Source: Chrysochromulina parva
Lineage: Eukaryota; Haptophyta; Prymnesiales; Chrysochromulinaceae
NCBI GenBank assembly: GCA_002887195.1
Contig: PJAB01001758.1
Span: 1 to 12,372 of the forward strand
Direction of reading: 5' to 3'
DNA: 12,372 bases
Shown in pieces: positions 7,792 through 12,372 of this stretch. The first letter of the stretch is position 1, and each line of letters starts with the position of its first letter. Below the pieces are notes generated by a model that did no database searches, had not been told where the DNA came from, and saw only the letters and a program-made list of their open reading frames with translations. The translations under genes were made by a program, and so were the position numbers.

Positions 7792-8425
7792 ACGGACACG
7801 CGGATAGAGGGCTGCGTTCGCGTGCACAGAAGCAGAACGTCTCGCACGCCGATCTCCGAGATGGTCGCGCAGGCTAGGGGTGCTAGGTGCACCCGAGGTC
7901 CCGAGCGCGCCACCCGCGCCCGACGGAGGCAGCCCCGACCGAGGACCGTACGGTCCGTCGTCGACCTGAGGCTCGCAATCGAATCGACCAATTCCCTGCA
8001 GCTGATCATATCTCCGCAACTCCGCTGCAGGCTGCGCTCTGGCCTGGCACGCGCGCTTTATTCGTTTTACCTGTATTTACCATCATGAGATACTCGTATC
8101 GACCTTAAAGTACACGTCGCCTCGCGCCCTCACTACTCTCATGTGCGCGCATCGCATCCGGCAGGCGCCACCACCGGTCCGGGGTTCGGTTCGAACGCGG
8201 AAGGACTCAGCACAGCGTGATCTGCGGCGACCGTCAACAGTCACAGTGCGACACGCTGTCACGCACTCGCACATCGCGTGTGGCCCATCGCGTTCCGCCG
8301 AGATTCGCGATCTCAGCCCACAAGTTCGGTGAACATGCCGACGTGATGCACAGTCCCTTTCTTAGCGCGGACGAGCACACGATCTCGTGCACGAAACGCT
8401 CGACATGGCGCTCGGGAGGGGACGC
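7792..8425. other. Long convergent intergenic region without a recognised gene
   Basis: These 634 bases contain the 3' ends of the EWR-repeat gene (+) and the PDH E1-alpha gene (-). No open frame resembles a protein and no RNA gene could be folded by eye. A perfect 14-bp palindrome (ggaccgtacggtcc) lies at 7943-7956. An AT-rich island at about 8056-8100 reads GAATAAAG and GTAAATAC on the minus strand and may mark the PDH transcript end. Confidence 0.5.
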
Positions 8426-9637
8426 CTACTTTGTGACGCCCATGACGCCGTGGTCGACGGTGCGGTCGCACGCGCGGATGTAGAACTGCTTCGATTGGTT
8501 GACGTAGATATCTTCGAAGAGAAGGTCACGCACCGGCGGCGCGCCCGCCTTCGCCTTCTCCACGGCCTCATCGACCTCAACTCGCGCTGCAGTCTCGATG
8601 TCTTTGAGCTCCGCGGCCGTGGCGAGCTCAAGCTCGAGCAGGTAGCGCTTGGCGCGCTCGATCGGGTCGCGCGTCTTGCGCACGCCCGCCACCTCATCGC
8701 GGTTACGGTACGTGATGCCCGGGTCAGACATCGAGTGGCCGTGGTACCGGTACGTGTCCATCTCCAGCACGATTGGTCCATGCTCGAGGGCATACGCCTT
8801 CGCGAAGCGCACGCACTCGCGCACGTTGAGCACATTCATGCCGTCCACCTTGATGCCGGGCACGTAGTGGCCGCGCGTGTAGTAGTTCGAGTTGGCCGAT
8901 GAGCGCCCTTTGCTCGTTCCCATGCCGTACTGGTTGTTCTCACACACGTAGATCAGCGGCAGCTTCCACAGAGCTGCCATGTTGAGCGCCTCGAAGAGCT
9001 GGCCCTGGTTGGCCGCGCCATCGCCGTACATCGCAAGCGCGACGCCGCCGTCCTTCTTGTACTTGTGCGCGAACGCGAGGCCCGCACCGATGGGAGCCTG
9101 CGCACCAACGATGCCGTTGCCACCGAAGAAGTTGGCATCAGGCTTGTACATGTGCATGGAGCCGCCCTTGCCCTTGGCGATCGGGTTGTACTTGCCCAGG
9201 AGCTCCTTGTAGATGTTCTCCATCGTGTCGCCGCGCGTGAGCTGCTGGCAGTGGTCGCGGTAGCTCGTGACGAGGCTGTCGTTATGCGTGACAGCCGCCT
9301 CAATGCCCGTGAGGCAGGCCTCCTGGCCGTCGTACAGGTGGCAGAAGCCCTTGACGAACTTGCCCTTGTAGAGCGTGTCGGCCGCGATCTCCATGCGCCG
9401 CATGCGGTACATGAGCGAGAAGTACTCGATGAGCTCCTTCTTGGTCGCATAAGTGTAGGTCGCCGGGCCCCCGATCTCCTCGAGTTTGTGCAGATCGTAC
9501 GGCACGTCGAAGTCGATTTTCACGGCGCCCTCCGTCGGCTTTGGCGCAGAGTAGAAGCTCCGAGCGGCCAGCGGGCGCGCTGCCGTGGCGACCGAGCCCA
9601 CGCGGCGCGCGGACGCAGACGCAGCGAGGCGCAGCAT
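8426..9637 (-). CDS. PDHA1: Mitochondrial pyruvate dehydrogenase E1 component, alpha subunit
   Basis: This 403-residue protein is about the length of animal and plant E1-alpha. In the alpha2-beta2 E1 of the pyruvate dehydrogenase complex it decarboxylates pyruvate with thiamine diphosphate in the mitochondrial matrix. Residues 1 to about 30 (MLRLAASASARRVGSVATAA, then RPLAARSF) form a typical Arg/Ala/Ser presequence, which separates it from the plastid type. The cofactor motif runs from GDGAANQGQ (205-213) to ENNQYGMGT (233-241). The phosphorylation loop YRYHGHSMSDPG (296-307) is intact with the site 1 Ser at 302. The site 2 position is Thr309, and the site 3 position of the mammalian enzyme is Asn249 by eye alignment. 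The C-terminus is complete. The ATG at 9637 gives the presequence directly. The divergent PAP gene starts only 51 bp away. Confidence 0.97.
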   Translation of the reverse strand: MLRLAASASARRVGSVATAARPLAARSFYSAPKPTEGAVKIDFDVPYDLHKLEEIGGPATYTYATKKELIEYFSLMYRMRRMEIAADTLYKGKFVKGFCHLYDGQEACLTGIEAAVTHNDSLVTSYRDHCQQLTRGDTMENIYKELLGKYNPIAKGKGGSMHMYKPDANFFGGNGIVGAQAPIGAGLAFAHKYKKDGGVALAMYGDGAANQGQLFEALNMAALWKLPLIYVCENNQYGMGTSKGRSSANSNYYTRGHYVPGIKVDGMNVLNVRECVRFAKAYALEHGPIVLEMDTYRYHGHSMSDPGITYRNRDEVAGVRKTRDPIERAKRYLLELELATAAELKDIETAARVEVDEAVEKAKAGAPPVRDLLFEDIYVNQSKQFYIRACDRTVDHGVMGVTK

Positions 9638-9688
9638 ATGGTTCGTGGCGCCGAGTTGAGCGCGCGTCGGAGCGGCGATCTCTGCTTC
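9638..9688. promoter_or_regulatory. 51-bp divergent gap between PDH E1-alpha and PAP/fibrillin
   Basis: Only 51 bases separate the two chosen start codons, so promoters or 5' leaders must overlap or extend into the neighbouring coding sequence. An ATG at 9638 abuts the PDH start (CATATG, shared) and is in frame with PAP, but it would add 17 residues ahead of the signal peptide. Confidence 0.4.
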
Positions 9689-10687
9689 ATGTTTTGCCTC
9701 CTCGCCGCTCTCACGGCGACCACGTCGGTCCCGTCGGCCGAGCTGCTCTCGCTCATCAAAGCTCAGGGCCTGCCGGCGAGCGGGTACGTGTGTGGTCCCA
9801 CCGCCGGCCGGCGCATAGCGGCGGCTTGCGAGGCGCTCGAAGCGGACGCGGCAAGACCCGCGTTCCCACGTGACCTTATGGCTCTCGATGGCGAGTGGCG
9901 CCTTTTGTACTCATCGACTCTTGCCGCGAGCATGCTTCCAGATGCGCTCGACAGCCTCATCGCGACCCTTCGTGGGCCGCTCGCCACCTCGCCGCTCGCT
10001 CCGCAGAATGTGATACAAAGAATTGATGTGCGGGCGCGGCGAGTCGTCAACGCGCTCTCGCTCTCGCCGTGGCCGGGAGGTGCAGCAGGCAACTTTTTAT
10101 CAGCCCTACCCGGGCCGCTGGGCGACGTGCTCGGGCCGCTGCAGCAGGCGCAGGTGTTCCTCGAGCTGGATCATTCCTTCGCCGTCGAAGGTGAGGGTGG
10201 CGCGGGCAAGGGTGGCCGGCGCGCCGCGGCGGGGAGCGTAGTCAGCCTCAACCTCGAGCGCGTGCGCCGGCGGCTCGAGGGACTACCCGCAAGCGGCGGC
10301 GACACCAAGCCCGACGGCGGCGTGGGCGTGGGCGCACTGACCGACTTGATCCCACGGGAGAGCGACATCGAGCTGCCCGGCCCGCTGCAAGGCGTCGTCG
10401 CGGGGGGCTTCGACACCACCTACGTGGACGAGATGGTGCGCATCTCGCGCGGCATCGCGACGCTTCCGGGCGCGCCCGGCGGCGAGGAGTTGCGTGTCTT
10501 CGAGCGCATCGGCGGGCGAGGCATGCGCATCTTCCGGAACTGGCAGGAGGAGGAAGAGATGCTGGCGCGAGCCGCAGCTCAGGGCCAGCCGCTCGGCGAG
10601 TGGGAGGACAGGTGGCAAGAGGGCGGCATCGCGGAGGTCGAGGGGGCCGAGGGCTTCGTCGAGGGAGGCGACAGTGTGCCTGATTGA
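9689..10687 (+). CDS. PAP/fibrillin family plastid-lipid-associated protein
   Basis: The 332-residue product has a PAP/fibrillin domain (PF04755 type) at about 16-285. Family landmarks are ELLSLI near 18, LDGEWRLLYSS (66-76), PQNVIQRID (105-113), and FDTTYVDEMVRISRG (241-255) with RVFER (269-273). Members are lipocalin-like proteins of plastoglobules and thylakoids that bind or organise plastid lipids, quinones and carotenoids. The leader MFCLLAALTATTSVPSA is signal-peptide-like and fits entry through the ER into a secondary plastid. The start at 9689 was chosen for this leader; the ATG at 9638 is an alternative. The acidic C-terminal tail (about 287-332) is outside the domain. A Gly/Arg-rich stretch at 168-184 interrupts a conserved strand and may be a 51-nt intron (10191-10241). 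Confidence 0.9.
   Translation: MFCLLAALTATTSVPSAELLSLIKAQGLPASGYVCGPTAGRRIAAACEALEADAARPAFPRDLMALDGEWRLLYSSTLAASMLPDALDSLIATLRGPLATSPLAPQNVIQRIDVRARRVVNALSLSPWPGGAAGNFLSALPGPLGDVLGPLQQAQVFLELDHSFAVEGEGGAGKGGRRAAAGSVVSLNLERVRRRLEGLPASGGDTKPDGGVGVGALTDLIPRESDIELPGPLQGVVAGGFDTTYVDEMVRISRGIATLPGAPGGEELRVFERIGGRGMRIFRNWQEEEEMLARAAAQGQPLGEWEDRWQEGGIAEVEGAEGFVEGGDSVPD
10191..10241 (+). other. Possible short in-frame intron inside the PAP gene
   Basis: The sequence reads GAAG|GTGAGG at 10191 and GCGTAG|TCAGCC after 10241, giving a strong GT donor and an AG acceptor 51 nt apart. Its removal keeps the frame and joins FAVE directly to VSLNLERV, a more typical fibrillin strand than the Gly/Arg-rich insert. 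There is no stop in the segment, so it could also be coding. It is shorter than the other introns here and has no tandem repeats. Confidence 0.35.
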
Positions 10688-10918
10688 AGGCGGATTCAAG
10701 TCGTGCGCCGCTGTGCCGCTGTGCCGCTGCCGCTGGGCCGCCGCCACGATTACCTCCGCCCAGCTTCAGCTAACAGTTATGTAAATACTACTCGCACATG
10801 TTCATGTAGCATGTACTCGTAGATGTACTCGTAGGAGTGGACCAACAACACCCCCCCCATTATTATCATTTCTTTTCGATTCGCCTCGACGTGTCAATCC
10901 CGCTAGAACACTTAATCA
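10688..10918. other. Convergent intergenic region with 3' UTR signals
   Basis: These 231 bases separate the PAP stop from the MICAL-like stop. The sequence turns AT-rich from about 10770. It contains TGTAAATA at 10780-10787 on the PAP sense strand, which matches the Pumilio-type consensus UGUANAUA, a run of eight C residues near 10851, and a short tandem repeat listed separately. Confidence 0.5.
10811..10834. repeat. Perfect 12-bp tandem duplication
   Basis: The unit atgtactcgtag occurs twice in a row (10811-10822 and 10823-10834). The 8-mer TACTCGTA inside it also occurs at 8091-8098, in the other AT-rich convergent 3' region. Confidence 0.95.
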
Positions 10919-12372
10919 CTAATAGCCAAAGAGTGCCGAGAGCGCACTAACCTGCTGTGGGTTGGCCTTGGCGCTCTCGTCCGCCGCCGGCTCGCTGTGT
11001 GGGCGCCTGTCCCAAACCCGACCCGGCACCGGCACAGCCACAGCCGACAGCCCAGCCTTGCTGCTCCAGCGCAAGTAGCGCGTGTGTGGCTGGATCGTGT
11101 AGCCATAGCCCTTCTCCGCGTCACTCCCCGCGCCCTCGAGATGATCTCGCAACTCTGCCTTGCGGTTGTGGCCAGAGAGCAGCTTGGTCAGCCCAAAGAG
11201 CTCCTCGCGCCGTGCCAAGCACTCCTCGACGTCGCCTGGCCGCTCGCGCCGCACGGCCGCGTAGTGCTGCACCATGTGCGCGCAGTCGAGCGCGCCCAAG
11301 AAGCCGCGGTTGATGCCCAAACCCTCGGGCCTGAAGCGACTCGACGTAGCCGAGCAGTGATCATCAGAGGCCATCAGTGGCAATCAGTGGTCCTCAAGGG
11401 TCATCAGTGGCCATCAGTCACCAAAACGGCTCTTGCAGCGCGTCGCCCACGCGCGTCACGAGGACCTCGTGCTGCTGCCCCAGAACGGCGCCCGGCACGA
11501 GCATCGCCGCCCGATTCGACTGCCACCGCTCCGAAAAGTCAAAGAGCGAGAGCTGCCCAGGGACCATAGGATGTGTCGCGAGCGAGGGGACGAAGGTGGC
11601 GATGGCCGCACGTGCGTACAGCTCGAGCTTTTTGTTGCTCACATTGGACGGCTGGCAGAGCGTCGCATGGGGATCGTGGCAAGACGCACGCAGCTCTTCC
11701 ACGGACGCCTGGTGCAGCACGCCAAAGGCTTGGAGCGACTCGATGTTGCTCACCGACATGACAAAGTAGTGCGTCGCACACTCGGAGAAGGCACCCGTTG
11801 AGCGGTAGTAGACGAGATTCTCGAGATAGACGCCATACCTGCAACCACGGAGCATTCAGAGGCATTCGGAGGCTTTCCGAGGCATCCAGAGGCATGCAGA
11901 AGGTTCTCGAGAGTGCCCCCATACTGGTGTAGTAATTGGAACTTGGTCGCATGGTATTGGTAACTCCACGTGCTCTCTCGCAGGTCCAAATCTTCTCTCG
12001 TCTTCCCATTGTCCAGGCTGATGACGAGATGCCGAGCGCGAGTTGAGCACTCCGAGAGGCCATCAGGGTGGCACTCCGAGAGGCACTCCGAGAGGCACCA
12101 AGAGAGGCACTATGAGAGGGCACTCGCCTGATGACGATGCAGAGCGCTCGCGCCGATTTGAGCGCGAGCGTCTGCTTGAATCCAAACGGCTCAAAGAGGG
12201 CACAGCGCGCGCCGCTTGCGTCGACGAGCACGTCGAGAGGCGGCGCGCCCGTTCCACGCAAGGCCGCCAGTTCCTCGACCCGATTGACCTTGCACCCGAA
12301 GCGCACACGTACCCCGAGCAGCAAGCAGAGCTTGAAGAGCGAATGCTGCAGCTGTGCATCGACAGATCCGGC
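10919..12372 (-). CDS. MICAL-type flavin monooxygenase domain, C-terminal part, four exons, 5' end outside window
   Basis: Exons are 12372-12128, 12017-11925, 11838-11422 and 11330-10919 (stop TAG at 10919). Joined, they give 388 residues that follow the MICAL monooxygenase domain in order: a QLQ...LLLGV helix (7-21), a GARCALFEPFGFK block (54-66), YGVYLENLVYY (114-124), THYFVM (135-140), the FAD-contacting VGDALQEPFWPEG (243-255) with GINRGF (257-262), and near the end PHTRYL (333-338) and NPQQV (375-379). MICAL enzymes use NADPH and FAD; in animals they oxidise methionines of F-actin. Here the chain stops about 50 residues after the PHTRYL motif, with no calponin-homology or LIM domain downstream. 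The Rossmann GxGxxG and the start lie beyond the right edge. All three introns are phase 2. The exon between 11331 and 10919 could hide a further short intron near 341-370, where conservation is low. Confidence 0.88.
11331..11421 (-). other. Intron 3 of the MICAL-like gene, 91 bp, GT-AG, seven decamers
   Basis: The donor reads TTTTG|GTGACTG and the acceptor GCTTCAG|GCCCGAG. Splicing restores EPFWPEGLGINRGF, the FAD-contacting motif. From 11418 to 11349 on the minus strand there are seven consecutive 10-base units: actgatggcc, actgatgacc, cttgaggacc, actgattgcc, actgatggcc, tctgatgatc, actgctcggc. The last 18 bases lead to the acceptor without repeats. Confidence 0.88.
11839..11924 (-). other. 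Intron 2 of the MICAL-like gene, 86 bp, GT-AG, five decamers
   Basis: The donor reads CACCA|GTATGG and the acceptor GTTGCAG|GTATGG. Splicing gives LLHQYGVYLENLVYY, a close match to the family. Five 10-base units on the minus strand (11898-11849) read tgcatgcctc, tggatgcctc, ggaaagcctc, cgaatgcctc and tgaatgctcc. GTATGG occurs at both the intron start and the start of the downstream exon, a short direct repeat across the intron. Confidence 0.85.
12018..12127 (-). other. Intron 1 in the window of the MICAL-like gene, 110 bp, GC-AG, 12-bp repeats
   Basis: The donor reads ATCAG|GCGAGTG and the acceptor CATCAG|CCTGG. Removing it joins CIVI to SLDNGKTRED in frame, next to the conserved ESTWSYQY block. 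The interior is about seven units of a 12-base repeat with best copies gtgcctctcgga (minus strand, 12123-12039). The perfect 10-mer TCGTCATCAG lies both at the end of the upstream exon (12137-12128) and at the end of the intron (12027-12018), so the exact cut could slide within it. Confidence 0.8.

Noticed and set aside
7943..7956. Perfect 14-bp palindrome ggaccgtacggtcc
   Set aside because: It is a single short palindrome in GC-rich DNA with no second copy or associated feature; chance is a sufficient explanation.
8160..8230. GGTTCGAAC at 8188-8196, resembling a tRNA T-loop
   Set aside because: The flanking bases do not form a five-pair T stem on either strand, and no acceptor or anticodon arm could be found.
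9065..9688. Upstream extension of the PAP reading frame across the PDH gene
   Set aside because: It is antisense to conserved PDH E1-alpha coding sequence. The signal-peptide-like start at 9689 is a better fit.
11349..12123. Regular short repeats resembling a CRISPR array
   Set aside because: The units are 10-12 bp, directly abutting without unique spacers, and lie inside introns of a eukaryotic gene.
1..12372. Bacterial origin, suggested by dense long intronless frames
   Set aside because: NAA15, a mitochondrial presequence, plastid leaders and clear spliceosomal-type introns make the window eukaryotic.

Overview
This window is nuclear DNA of a GC-rich eukaryotic microbe, most likely an alga with a plastid of secondary red origin such as a haptophyte or a related group. 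The evidence is: a NatA auxiliary subunit (NAA15); a mitochondrial pyruvate dehydrogenase E1-alpha with an N-terminal presequence; a plastid-lipid-associated protein (PAP/fibrillin); a second probable plastid protein, where both plastid proteins begin with signal-peptide-like leaders as in bipartite targeting; and a gene at the right edge interrupted by short spliceosomal-type introns. The taxon cannot be fixed from the sequence alone.

Layout: eight genes packed on alternating strands. From the left: EF-hand calcium-binding protein (-, 70-1365); EGLN/P4H-like 2-oxoglutarate Fe(II) oxygenase (+, 1538-2317); NAA15 (-, 2727-5345); small plastid protein resembling HHL1 (+, 5608-6261); low-complexity protein with two acidic/EWR repeats, possibly ZBBX-like (+, 6433-7791); PDH E1-alpha (-, 8426-9637); PAP/fibrillin (+, 9689-10687); and the C-terminal part of a MICAL-type flavin monooxygenase domain (-, 10919 to beyond 12372). 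The genes do not form one pathway. They are housekeeping, plastid and cytoskeleton genes sharing short divergent promoters (as little as 51 bp between the PDH and PAP start codons) and convergent 3' regions.

The most interesting signal is in the non-coding DNA. The MICAL-like gene can be read through as a continuous conserved domain only if three introns of 110, 86 and 91 bp are removed. All three are phase 2, and each is largely an array of short tandem repeats (10 or 12 bp) whose units resemble one another. Intron 1 is also flanked by a perfect 10-bp direct repeat and has a GC donor. A near-identical decamer array sits at the extreme left end, between two perfect 45-bp copies of the 3' end of the EF-hand gene. 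That 75-bp duplication contains an AG|GT junction in each copy, so removing exactly 75 nt as an intron would restore a single uninterrupted copy. Together these look like a family of minisatellite-type introns with at least one possible recent intron gain.
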